Assembly (NCBI GenBank): GCA_009829735.1
Contig: CM020619.1
Location: 936,590 to 1,000,589, forward strand
DNA: 64,000 nt
Source: Pyropia yezoensis
Lineage: Eukaryota > Rhodophyta > Bangiophyceae > Bangiales > Bangiaceae
Direction: 5' to 3'
Shown one piece after another: positions 9,557-18,464 of this stretch. The number at the start of each line of letters is the position of its first letter. The stretch's first letter is position 1. A model generated the notes under the pieces. That model was not told the DNA's origin and did no database searches. It worked only from the letters and a program-made list of their open reading frames with translations. The position numbers and the translations under genes were made by a program.

Positions 9557-10025
9557 CGTGGCAGTATTGACCCCCATGTAGGGGGGCAACACGTGCCATG
9601 CAAGGGGCGGCAGGCCACTAGCCTGATCCGTTCCTCCCCCTGCATTTGGGTCCATATTCCCTAAGTTTGGGATAGTTAGCTTAGTAGTAAATCCAACTTG
9701 GATTTGAGGGTTTTCTGCATTTATCGTCTTGAATTTTCGTGTGGCCCGGTGGGCAGGTGCTGGGGTGGGAGATTCTGAGTGGCGAGATTCTGAGTGGACC
9801 CTGGGGGGATAAGGGGAGGGACAGCGGGGCTTGGCCCTGCGTCCCCGTCCCGACCAAGAAACTGTTGGACCACACACCATCCTCTTGTTTGTCCGTGGGG
9901 GGTTTGCCCCACAACAGGGACAGAGTGCGTGCGACTTGCACTTCTTCCGGTTCCCCCGACACGGGAGGCAGCCCTAGCACACCGCCCCAACTTGGGTGCC
10001 GTGTGTGCTTGTGGTTTTTGCCACA
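9557..10025 (+). repeat. LTR1 (469 bp): 3' LTR of A and 5' LTR of B
   Basis: The boundaries are set by comparison with the LTR at 54516, whose ends are fixed by a target duplication. The ends are [C]GTGGCAG and TTTTGCCACA, an inverted pair, with C replacing the first T. It differs from LTR2 at 4 of 469 positions by my reading and from LTR3 at 6. A polypurine tract precedes it and a primer binding site follows it, as expected for an LTR serving both roles. Confidence 0.92.
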
Positions 10026-10027
10026 TT

Positions 10028-10043
10028 TGGTGGAGCAGCAGGG
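10028..10043 (+). other. Primer binding site of element B
   Basis: TGGTGGAGCAGCAGGG begins two bases after the LTR. It starts with TGG, complementary to the CCA end of a tRNA. It is not the usual plant initiator-Met type (TGGTATCAGAG). The same sequence follows LTR3. I cannot name the tRNA without the host tRNA set. Confidence 0.7.
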
Positions 10044-10144
10044 GACAGAGGTAAACTTTACCTCCGGGTGCACCCGGGTGTAGGGGGCCCTCTGTCTCAG
10101 AGGAACGGTGGTCTTGGACCGTGTCATACGGATCGTCAGCCAAC

Positions 10145-12091
10145 ATGGCTAGCTCGGACCCCCCGTCGTCCGGGGAGTACACGGGTGACGCACGTTCTTC
10201 AGTGCCTTTGAATACTGGTGAGACACAGGTCGGTTTACCTGGGGTCGCAGAGGGACTAGAGGTCCCTCAAGCCAGCAGGACTGGAAGTACGGGCGGGCAA
10301 CAGGCCACCCCGACTCAGTCGGGAGTTCACTCGGGTGACACTTCTGATGTGGGTGGGCCGAAGTCTGGCCACCGCGTGGTATACTCAACGGGAACGTCCC
10401 AAGGGGTGAGGACTGTCCCCGCGGGTTCCACTCGGGTTGGAGCCAACTTTGGCATGGAGCCGTCGCCAACTAGGCTTTCGGAGGACGGTGGACCTCCGTT
10501 GGTCGGCGATGGGCTCGCGCCCATGCCCCCGGTTGAGACCCCTGAGGAACGTGGTTACCCCTCAGGTGGACTCCCGGAGGCGGACCGAGACTCAACTGGA
10601 GTCGTCAATCCACTCCTCGCGGAAACTGTTCGTCGGGAGGCGACCAATGTGTTGCGGCAGACTTTGCCGGACCTGGTGGTCACGATGACGAATACTATTT
10701 TGAATCAGATTGTGGCGAGTTTGCCAGATGGCCTTAATGTCCAGACCGGATTGGGGCTTTCGAGCCCGCAGGCGCAGGGGGAATCCCCCCTTACGCCTAT
10801 CTCTGGTCGCCCCGAACTGGGGGCGACACCTGTGACTCCCAACGTGGGAGCCACACCATACTCGGTGGGGCGTACGCCCTTCACGGGGGAGTTCCCCCCG
10901 GAAACGCCGGCGGCTACACCAAGCGCGCCGCGCCGGACTACAGGCACTGAGAGTGAACTTACCCCAGTGCCACAGCGGCTGTTCCCTCAACGTGAGGTGC
11001 CGCCCAAGATCCAGGTAGCCAACCCGGTCTACCAGAGGATCTTTGACTGTGAGACCTACGCCCTCCACAATAAGTCGGTGGCGTATGGTCCTGACCAGGC
11101 CCGAGCCATGGGCCGTGCCAAGAAGAATGCACTTCATTCTTTTGGGCACAAAGCGGAGTGGGACGGAACTCCCCCCCTCCGTGTCTTTGAGTTCCTACGT
11201 CGGTTCACAAAAGCCTGTGACGACAATGCCATAAGTGAAGGCATGGCTTTTTACATGCTACAAAAGTTTACGAAGGGCGACCTACGGACAGAACTTATGT
11301 CCGTCATGCCCAGCTCCTCAAGTGGAGGCGCTGGGGAGGTGACGTCCTATTTGGAGCTCGTCAACTGGTTGTTGAGAGCCATGGTTGATGAGGCAGCGTT
11401 GGCTTCTCAAGTCGAGGAGTTTACGCAAGCCCATCAGGAAGAGGCGGAGGACGAGTTGTCCTTTGCGGAGCGAGTCCGTAAGCTCAACAATCTTTGTGGG
11501 TTTCTTCATCCACAAGCTGTGGTGAAGAGTCGGTTTGTGGAGGGACTCCATTGGTCAGTCCGGATGGAGACCCGGGAGCATACCACTGCCCGGGCGACCC
11601 TGGCCGAGTTGGCCAGGTTCGCCTATCGCAGAGGCGAGGCCTACCGCAAGTTGCGGGAGGAACAACGCCAGGAGCGTCAGGCCGAGTTGCCCAAGGAACG
11701 CGAGGAGGCGCGCCAGGCCAGAGAGTTGAGAGAGGCACGCCGAATCCGCAAGGAGAGGGTGGTAGCTGCCGTGGGAACTTCCCAGGGTATCCCTTCGTCT
11801 TCCCCAGTTGGGAAGACCCCTCCCGGACCGGACCATCGGTGTTGGAACTGCAACTCCGATGGTCACTGGGCATATGATTGCCCCAAGTTGAGTAAACGCA
11901 TCCAACAACTTGTTAGGAATGCGAGTAAAAAGTCGGCTACGAACGAAGTACGTTCACGCCGCGAGGGTGGGTCTCGACCGGTCGTTGCGGTCGCCACACC
12001 CTCGGCGGAGGAGGCGGACACGTCGTCCTCGGACTCGTCGTCTTCCTCCCCGCCCTCAGATTCGGACGCCAAGTCGGCGGGAAACGAATGA
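10145..12091 (+). CDS. gag: Gag protein of element B (648 aa)
   Basis: Gag forms the particle that packages element RNA. The first ATG after the leader (10145) is used; the frame extends a little upstream only through a GTG. Residues 1-280 are Ser/Pro/Gly/Thr-rich and probably disordered. About 290-480 is a helix-rich capsid-like region, followed by a highly charged Arg/Glu stretch. A CCHC zinc knuckle (C566-x2-C569-x4-H574-x4-C579, core CWNCNSDGHW) binds RNA in known Gags. A Ser/Asp-rich tail ends the protein. The stop overlaps the pol ATG in the tetranucleotide ATGA. Confidence 0.93.
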   Translation: MASSDPPSSGEYTGDARSSVPLNTGETQVGLPGVAEGLEVPQASRTGSTGGQQATPTQSGVHSGDTSDVGGPKSGHRVVYSTGTSQGVRTVPAGSTRVGANFGMEPSPTRLSEDGGPPLVGDGLAPMPPVETPEERGYPSGGLPEADRDSTGVVNPLLAETVRREATNVLRQTLPDLVVTMTNTILNQIVASLPDGLNVQTGLGLSSPQAQGESPLTPISGRPELGATPVTPNVGATPYSVGRTPFTGEFPPETPAATPSAPRRTTGTESELTPVPQRLFPQREVPPKIQVANPVYQRIFDCETYALHNKSVAYGPDQARAMGRAKKNALHSFGHKAEWDGTPPLRVFEFLRRFTKACDDNAISEGMAFYMLQKFTKGDLRTELMSVMPSSSSGGAGEVTSYLELVNWLLRAMVDEAALASQVEEFTQAHQEEAEDELSFAERVRKLNNLCGFLHPQAVVKSRFVEGLHWSVRMETREHTTARATLAELARFAYRRGEAYRKLREEQRQERQAELPKEREEARQARELREARRIRKERVVAAVGTSQGIPSSSPVGKTPPGPDHRCWNCNSDGHWAYDCPKLSKRIQQLVRNASKKSATNEVRSRREGGSRPVVAVATPSAEEADTSSSDSSSSSPPSDSDAKSAGNE

Positions 12092-15000
12092 CCGTTGGGG
12101 CTGGTCGTCCGAAGCTCACAACGGCAGCCTCGGCCAAGTGGGCCAGGAGGGCGAACCAACCGTGCCGGATACTGCGGCGACCTAAGGGAGTCCGCCCACC
12201 TCGGGTAGGACTCCCCAAGAACGTAAACCCACGTCGGGTCATCGCGGTGCTGACGGGTGAGAACTTCCAGGTGGCTGGACGGGTGCAACTTGCCCCCGGC
12301 CGTGCATGCTGTACCCGTATCGTACTTGATACCGGGTCAGGAGCCTCCTTGATACGCAAGTCGCTATTACCAAAGGAGGTGAAGCTCCAACGCTGGAGGT
12401 CCAAAGCTGACCATATGATTGACATCAATGGTGGGGTACTTCCCATCGTTGGTGCCGTGACCCTACCAACTAGGTTGGGGACCCATGAGGTCGACGTGAC
12501 CTATGGCGTAGTTGAGAATATGTCGGTACCCCTGCTTCTGGGTACCCCTTATGTTGTTACACAAGTGCCTTTGATTTGTGGCCCTGAGTACTGGGTCAAG
12601 TTGATGAATGGGGAGACTATCCCCATCCTTGGTAAGGGAAAGTCTGTGGCTCCTGTGACAGTCCCACAGTCGAAGCCTGTTTGCTCTGTGAGGGAAGGGT
12701 TTACTGCTACCCTTCGTTTAGCCCGCAAAGTCACGTTGTCCCCCAACTCGGTGGTGCACGTTGATGTTGTAACTGATTTTACGGGGAACGGGTTGGTGCA
12801 CCCTCACCCCCGTCTTGCTCGCAAGCACCAAGTGCATGTTGCCCTTGGCACGATGGACTCCAAAGCCGGAGTCCCGTGGAGGATCCAGGTGATGAACCTG
12901 AGCCCGACGCCCAAGTACTTCAAGTCGGGAGCCAAGTTCGGCTATATCGACCAACACGAGGGACCGGTAGTAGCGGTCACCCTCAACGCGGGCGCAAGTA
13001 GCGACCCGAAGTCCGGAAAGGAGAAGCATCAAACCAAGTCGGCCGCCTCTCCTCGACCCCATGTGAACATGGAGGGTGTCCCCCCCAGGTTGAGGGTTCA
13101 AGTTGAACGCCTCTTGGACCAATATGACAAGCTGTGGGATGGTCAATTGGGACTCATGAGAGCCACCCAACACCGGATCGAGTTGAAGCCCGGTGCACCC
13201 CCTATACACCAACAACCGTATAGGGGAGGACCTCGTTCAAGGGCCCACGTTAAGGAGCAAGTTGCTCGCATGGAGGCCCTCGATGTGATCGAGGCCAGCA
13301 ACGCCGAGTGGGCGAGTCCGGTGGTTATCGTCCCCAAAGTTGATGGGACCCCCCGGTTTTGTATCGACTACCGTAAGCTCAACGAGAGCACGGTGAAGGA
13401 TAGTCATCCCCTACCTAGGATGGATGACTGTCTGGACTCTCTGGGGGAGGCAAACGTGTTCTCTACCCTGGACTGTAACGCGGGGTACTGGCAAATTCCC
13501 ATTGCCCCGGAGGACAGGCATAAAACTACCTTTACCTGTCACTGTGGTACCTACCAGTGCAAGCGCCTACCGTTTGGTCTGTGTAACGCGCCGGCAACTT
13601 TCCAGCGCGCTATGGACATGATTCTGGCCGGAGTACGGTGGCAGATCTGTCTTGTGTACCTAGACGATATCATTGTGTTCTCCCGAAGTCCGGAGGAACA
13701 CATTGGCCATCTTGGCCAGGTGTTCAAGCTACTTGCTGACGCCGGTGTGCCACTGAAGGCAAGTAAGTGCCACCTCTTCACTCAAGAGGTGGAGTACTTG
13801 GGACATGTTGTCCGCCCGGGGCGTCTCAGTGTCAACGAGAAGAACTTGAGGGCCATTCGTAAGGCTCAGTACCCCCGGACCCAGACCCAGATGAGGAGCT
13901 TCCTCGGGATGTGTAACGTGTACCGACGTTTCACCAAGGGCTTCGCCAAGGTGGCGAAGCCGTTGAATGAGCTAGTGAGCTCAACGCTACCGAAGAACCT
14001 GCCTCCCCCAAGTCGGGTGGAGCAGGAATCCTTTGAGACTTTTCGGGACCTTCTGCTGAAGCCCCCTATCTTGGCTATTCCCAGGTTGGGAGGCCACTAC
14101 ATCCTGGATGTGGACGCTAGCTACGACCAACTTGGTTGTGTGTTGCTTCAGCAGCAGCCGGACAAGGAGTACTTTCCGGTGGGATACTTTAGTAAGGGGC
14201 TGAACTCGGCCGAGAAGAACTACGGAGTCACCGAGTTGGAAGGACTCGCAGTGGTGTGGGCGGTGACGTCACTTCGTCACTACCTGGAGGGTGAGAAGTT
14301 CCTCATCCGCTGTGACCACCGCGCGTTGCAGTTCATCTTTAAGACGGACTGTACGAACACTCGTCTCAACCGATGGAGGGTGCGACTGGCACCCTTCAAC
14401 TTTGACATTGAGTACCGACCTGGCAGGCAACATGCCCTTGCCGACGGCCTCTCTCGGGTACCTACCGAGGGGCTGGACACTAACCCAGTCGATGAGGACA
14501 TCCCCATCGTGGGGGTAGTCACGCGCTCGGGTCAGGCGTTGAACCCCGAGGCGCCAGGGAACAAGAAGTACTTGCCCCTGTCCCTGGACGAGGTAGTGAA
14601 GGCCCAGGCCGAGGATCCCTTCTGCAAGTCGCAGAGGGATATACTGGATACGGTGGTTGAGACGCGCTTCTTTCTGGGAGACGATGGCCTCCTCATGAGG
14701 AGGGGGGTATTCCAGGGGACCGAACAACTTGTCGTCCCCGCATCCCTTAAGGACAGTATCCTTGAGAGGGAGCACAACGCTCCCACGGGTGGACACCTGG
14801 GGTCTAGTAAACTGTACCAGACCCTGAGGACCAGGTACTACTGGCCGTCCATGGTGGTGGACATCTACAGTTGGGTGGCTGCCTGCACAAGTTGTGCACA
14901 GAATCGTCTGATGGAACGGCGGCCTAGTACGGCTATGCTATTGTTCCCGGCCAAGGAGCCCTTCGCCGCGTTGGCGATGGACATCCTTGGGCCACTGCCC

Positions 15001-16071
15001 GTGACCGAGGAGGGCAACCAGTACCTCCTGGTCATCTGTGACCGCTTCACGAAACTTACGCGAGCGATCCCACTGGCAGAGATCACGGCCATGTCGGTCG
15101 TGTCAGCCTTCCTAGATCACTGGGTTGCCGCGTATGGCATCCCAGATAGTACACTATCGGACAATGGACCGCAATTTGCGTCTGTACTGTTTCAGGGAGT
15201 GCTGGATATGTTGGGGGTTAAGGCAAACTATGCCACCCCCTACCACCCACAAACTAATGGGCAGGTGGAGCGCTTCAACAAAACTATTGTTAGGCAGCTG
15301 CGCCACTATGTGAGTGAGCACGTGAGAACGTGGGACCAATACATTTCTGTTCTTACCACTGCCTACAATTCGCAGGTTCACTCATCTACCGGGGAAGTAC
15401 CCCTCGCTTTTGTGACCCCCCGTCGCGTGCGGTCTATTGCCGTGCGGCGGCCGCTCCCAACTAGGGAGGATGGTGGCAGGACGCCTACTCCTACTGAGAG
15501 TAAGGCGGAGTTCGCTGCTAGGCTTGAAAACCTCATCCCTAAAGTCAGGGCTGAGATGGACAAAGCACAAAAGCGCTACAAGCGTACCTTTGACAAGAAG
15601 GTCCGCAATGCTAAGCACGTCCCCGAGCGGGGTGACTGGGTACTGGTTCACTCACACACCCCAGCTGGGGGTAAGTTGGTATTCCAGACGAAGGGACCGT
15701 ACCAGGTCCTTCGTACTGATGGGCGGCGCTTCACCATCGAAAGTGACGATGGGGTCCGCACAGTGAACGGACAGGACGTGGTCAAAGTTGCACCACCGCC
15801 TGCAGGAGACCCAGCTTGGGCGCGTGCGTTGGAATCGTGGCGCCTCCCCTCACTGCCTGCGGCCAAACAGGGCCCACAGGAGTACGTGTTCGATAAGTTC
15901 ATCGACCACGGATGGGATGAAGACACTGACCGCCTCATGTTGAGGGTGCGTTGGTTTGGCTACAAAGCCAAGGACGATACATGGGAGTATGTGGAGGACC
16001 TTCCCGCTGAGAAGGTCCGGGCGTACTGTGCCCGGAATGAGGTAGACCCTAACAGCCCTCCCTCAACGTGA
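12088..16071 (+). CDS. pol: Pol polyprotein of element B (1327 aa): protease, RT, RNase H, integrase, chromodomain
   Basis: The aspartic protease motif LDTGSG has D81. The reverse transcriptase has YLDD at residues 524-527. RNase H acidic motifs are in LDVDA, TELEG and RCDHR. The integrase has an HHCC finger and the D965/D1025/E1061 triad with the canonical 35-residue spacing (MDILGP, SDNGPQ, GQVERFN). A GPY/F motif (KGPYQ) precedes a chromodomain at about 1265-1315 with aromatic residues in VRWFGY and DDTWEY. All catalytic residues are present. Pol is in the -1 frame relative to gag and starts at an ATG overlapping the gag stop. Expression may be by termination-reinitiation or frameshifting. 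Confidence 0.96.
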   Translation: MTVGAGRPKLTTAASAKWARRANQPCRILRRPKGVRPPRVGLPKNVNPRRVIAVLTGENFQVAGRVQLAPGRACCTRIVLDTGSGASLIRKSLLPKEVKLQRWRSKADHMIDINGGVLPIVGAVTLPTRLGTHEVDVTYGVVENMSVPLLLGTPYVVTQVPLICGPEYWVKLMNGETIPILGKGKSVAPVTVPQSKPVCSVREGFTATLRLARKVTLSPNSVVHVDVVTDFTGNGLVHPHPRLARKHQVHVALGTMDSKAGVPWRIQVMNLSPTPKYFKSGAKFGYIDQHEGPVVAVTLNAGASSDPKSGKEKHQTKSAASPRPHVNMEGVPPRLRVQVERLLDQYDKLWDGQLGLMRATQHRIELKPGAPPIHQQPYRGGPRSRAHVKEQVARMEALDVIEASNAEWASPVVIVPKVDGTPRFCIDYRKLNESTVKDSHPLPRMDDCLDSLGEANVFSTLDCNAGYWQIPIAPEDRHKTTFTCHCGTYQCKRLPFGLCNAPATFQRAMDMILAGVRWQICLVYLDDIIVFSRSPEEHIGHLGQVFKLLADAGVPLKASKCHLFTQEVEYLGHVVRPGRLSVNEKNLRAIRKAQYPRTQTQMRSFLGMCNVYRRFTKGFAKVAKPLNELVSSTLPKNLPPPSRVEQESFETFRDLLLKPPILAIPRLGGHYILDVDASYDQLGCVLLQQQPDKEYFPVGYFSKGLNSAEKNYGVTELEGLAVVWAVTSLRHYLEGEKFLIRCDHRALQFIFKTDCTNTRLNRWRVRLAPFNFDIEYRPGRQHALADGLSRVPTEGLDTNPVDEDIPIVGVVTRSGQALNPEAPGNKKYLPLSLDEVVKAQAEDPFCKSQRDILDTVVETRFFLGDDGLLMRRGVFQGTEQLVVPASLKDSILEREHNAPTGGHLGSSKLYQTLRTRYYWPSMVVDIYSWVAACTSCAQNRLMERRPSTAMLLFPAKEPFAALAMDILGPLPVTEEGNQYLLVICDRFTKLTRAIPLAEITAMSVVSAFLDHWVAAYGIPDSTLSDNGPQFASVLFQGVLDMLGVKANYATPYHPQTNGQVERFNKTIVRQLRHYVSEHVRTWDQYISVLTTAYNSQVHSSTGEVPLAFVTPRRVRSIAVRRPLPTREDGGRTPTPTESKAEFAARLENLIPKVRAEMDKAQKRYKRTFDKKVRNAKHVPERGDWVLVHSHTPAGGKLVFQTKGPYQVLRTDGRRFTIESDDGVRTVNGQDVVKVAPPPAGDPAWARALESWRLPSLPAAKQGPQEYVFDKFIDHGWDEDTDRLMLRVRWFGYKAKDDTWEYVEDLPAEKVRAYCARNEVDPNSPPST

Positions 16072-16182
16072 GGGAAGGCCGAGCAACAGTGCCAAGAGAG
16101 TGCTTCAAGTCGAAGTGGTACGCAGAGTGGCTTTTAACTACAGCCCTAACCCTCACACTCTCACAACAAAGGCAGCTGCCAA

Positions 16183-18126
16183 CTAGGCACGCATGCTAGA
16201 CTCTCCCACTCCACGGCCCTCGCCCCCACGTGGAGGCGAGCGGCGAGACCCACGCCGATAACGGTCTCCACTTGTTGGAGGGGGCGGCGGCTCCAGGTCG
16301 GAACCGTCGCGTCCCTCACGGTCGCGCAAGTGGCGCCGACCGTGGCCACTCTTCTGCCTGGTCTTGCGCGCAAGTTTGCGACGCAGACGCTGGACAGACT
16401 CCGTCTCCGACGGGGTAGAGGACTCCGAAACGGAGTAAGACAACTCGTCTTCCGATACGGAAGGAGAGCGCCGCGAGTGTCGGCGACGACGGCGAGGAGG
16501 CGAGTATGCCCGGCTCGCGCGACGTTTGCCACGCCCAAGTGGGGCTGGCTGGGGCATAATAGCCCCAATGCGAGCCAACTCGGCTGTCATAAACTCCGCC
16601 ACCGACTCGCAACTCGCGGTCGCCACTGCAGTACGAACGCGCTCCTCAAGTTGAGGAGTCTCGGAACTCTGTAGGGTTGCGGTCGACGCGGCCAACCAGG
16701 AAATGGTGCGCACCAACGTGGTGATCATCATCTCTGAGGTAAGAGGCGTGGGCGGCAACACCAACTTGGGGTATACCGTCAGGAGGGTGGCCCCCAAGTT
16801 GGGGGACACCGGGGTGGAAGACTCCACGGCCACGCTGATCGGGATGTTCCCGTGAGGTTGGAAAGGAACAGGAGGAAGCGGAGGGGCCCGCCGAGGTGGC
16901 GGTACCCGGGTGTAACTGCGACCCCGACTTGGGGCCCCCGCAGTGGGTTGAGTCATATGGTCATCATAGGACGGCACGGCCATAACTATGGGCTTGTCCG
17001 GGGGTGGCGCAGTGTGGCGATCCACCCCCGGGGCATACGGGTAGTCCCCGATGCCCAACCCCTCTCGTAGGACCACACGGCCGTCGTGAAGTTCACGAGC
17101 GACCCACACGAACTGGCGAAGTGCGCCATCGTCCTTGGGCCCACGAGTGGGGCGGCGCAACTTGTGCTCAATGCTCTCCCACTCGATAAACTTATGGATC
17201 CGGAGCATCTCCTCAAGTAGAGTGAGTTGTCCTGATGAGCACCCCTCAGCAACTAGCTGAGGGGTGAGCTGTTCCAAACCTTGGAGGAGCCGGAGGGGGA
17301 GATGCCAGAGCATCCCCCGCCGCTGAACACAGGACACCCAGGTCGACATGACCTCGAGGAGCCACTGGGTGGCCAACATGGCCCACACCAGGTGATCAGG
17401 GGCAGCCGTCAACATGACGGAGCCGAAGTGGTCAAGCAACCGTGGCAACAACGCCGGGAACCCGTAGGGGACCTCAACTTGAGGCCACCACTCGGGCTTC
17501 TTCGGATAGTACTGCTCCCTCCTGGCAGCAGACTGTTGAGGAAACTCAAGTTGAGCCGAGGTCACCAAGTAGGGACCTCGCCGGAAGTCTTTCTTCATCC
17601 GCACATCAAAGTGATGAGTGTGCGGATCGGCCTCGTGGAGGTACGGTGGGCGAGTTGCCACAGCGTCCCACGTGAAGGTCGGCAAGTCGCCGGGACCCGG
17701 GATAGTTCCCCCGCGGTCCACCATGGCCTTGGCACGCTGAACGTCCTCAACCTCCTCATCGTCCAGGAAGGCAAACTGGTCCGTCCTGAAGCCGGCAGGG
17801 AACCCGACCCTACGGGGATACTTCTCCCGTAGGCGGTCCCATACCCGGCCCATCGCTGCGCCAAGTCGGCCACAGCGAAGAACAGTCAGCCCCTCCTCAT
17901 AGAGAGGCCAAGCGGGGTAAAACCACCGCCCCAAGGCCTCACGCGGGACAACTTGTCCCGCCTCCGGGGGAGACCCCGCCGTCAACCCAAAGCCGGGTGA
18001 CGCGGGAGTCCCGTCCCCCGGAGCGATCGCGGAGCCCCCGCCGGAAGTCCCGGCGGGTGCTGCCCCGTAGGAGGTGTCCTCCATGCGCTCGTCAAGAGAG
18101 TCCGTCTCCACTCCCGGAGTCGCCAT
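16183..18126 (-). CDS. Antisense accessory protein of element B (647 aa), unknown function
   Basis: This is the intact copy in the complete element. Its stop lies 111 nt beyond the pol stop in convergent orientation, and its ATG lies 338 nt before the 3' LTR. It differs from the element A copy by only a few residues (GTSGGGS against GTFSGGS near the N-terminus). Its layout is acidic N-terminus, central ordered part with the FGSV to WHLP block at 234-277, Pro-rich linker, and Arg/Ser-rich basic tail with SVSEDELSYS. The longest plus-strand frame here is 183 codons. Transcription would need an antisense promoter in or near the 3' LTR. The function is unknown; candidates such as env-like, silencing-suppressor or integration-cofactor roles are speculative. 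Confidence 0.78.
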   Translation of the reverse strand: MATPGVETDSLDERMEDTSYGAAPAGTSGGGSAIAPGDGTPASPGFGLTAGSPPEAGQVVPREALGRWFYPAWPLYEEGLTVLRCGRLGAAMGRVWDRLREKYPRRVGFPAGFRTDQFAFLDDEEVEDVQRAKAMVDRGGTIPGPGDLPTFTWDAVATRPPYLHEADPHTHHFDVRMKKDFRRGPYLVTSAQLEFPQQSAARREQYYPKKPEWWPQVEVPYGFPALLPRLLDHFGSVMLTAAPDHLVWAMLATQWLLEVMSTWVSCVQRRGMLWHLPLRLLQGLEQLTPQLVAEGCSSGQLTLLEEMLRIHKFIEWESIEHKLRRPTRGPKDDGALRQFVWVARELHDGRVVLREGLGIGDYPYAPGVDRHTAPPPDKPIVMAVPSYDDHMTQPTAGAPSRGRSYTRVPPPRRAPPLPPVPFQPHGNIPISVAVESSTPVSPNLGATLLTVYPKLVLPPTPLTSEMMITTLVRTISWLAASTATLQSSETPQLEERVRTAVATASCESVAEFMTAELARIGAIMPQPAPLGRGKRRASRAYSPPRRRRRHSRRSPSVSEDELSYSVSESSTPSETESVQRLRRKLARKTRQKSGHGRRHLRDREGRDGSDLEPPPPPTSGDRYRRGSRRSPPRGGEGRGVGESSMRA

Positions 18127-18451
18127 GGCTCTCCCCAAGTTGGGGAGAGACGCTCTGGCTATCGCAGCACGAGACCCGCCTCGAGTTGAGGGGGACTCGG
18201 ATCGTGGGTATACGGGTGGCCTCCCCAGCGTGGGGCGGCCCAGTGGAAGGTGAAGGGGAGGTGGTGGTGATGGTGAAGTGTGAACTGAGGAGAGCAAGCT
18301 GCCGAGTGGGCAAGCTTGGGGAGAGGGGCGGTCAACGTGACCGCCTCCACATCCGCGTTACGTACTCGCTGGGGGACAGCAAGTCGCGCCCCCAACGCCG
18401 AGACGTGCGTTTACGCACCCCCTCACAGGGCGGACCGGGTCGGTCGGAACT

Positions 18452-18461
18452 GAGGAGAGGG
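18452..18461 (+). other. Polypurine tract of element B
   Basis: The run GAGGAGAGGG lies three bases before LTR2, where plus-strand synthesis is primed. The corresponding site in element A lies just before LTR1. Confidence 0.72.
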
Positions 18462-18464
18462 TAG

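Larger units (their letters stand above)
6846..10025 (+). mobile_element. Element A, 3' portion (B family), interrupted by A0 and sharing an LTR with element B
   Basis: Sequence from 6846 matches B from 15753 onward almost base for base, through the pol tail, the convergent gap, the antisense ORF, the polypurine tract and into the LTR at 9557. Upstream of 6846 the match stops at the A0 LTR, so the 5' part of A should lie left of A0, outside the window. The LTR at 9557-10025 is at once the 3' LTR of A and the 5' LTR of B. A tandem of this kind usually arises by unequal recombination between LTRs. Confidence 0.85.

Noticed and set aside
6846-10025. The 3.1-kb near-identical repeat (also at 15753-18933) considered as a very long LTR
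   Set aside because: Inverted ends, the polypurine tract, the PBS and the target duplication at element C all define a 469-bp LTR. The rest of the repeat is the pol tail and antisense ORF of tandem copies.
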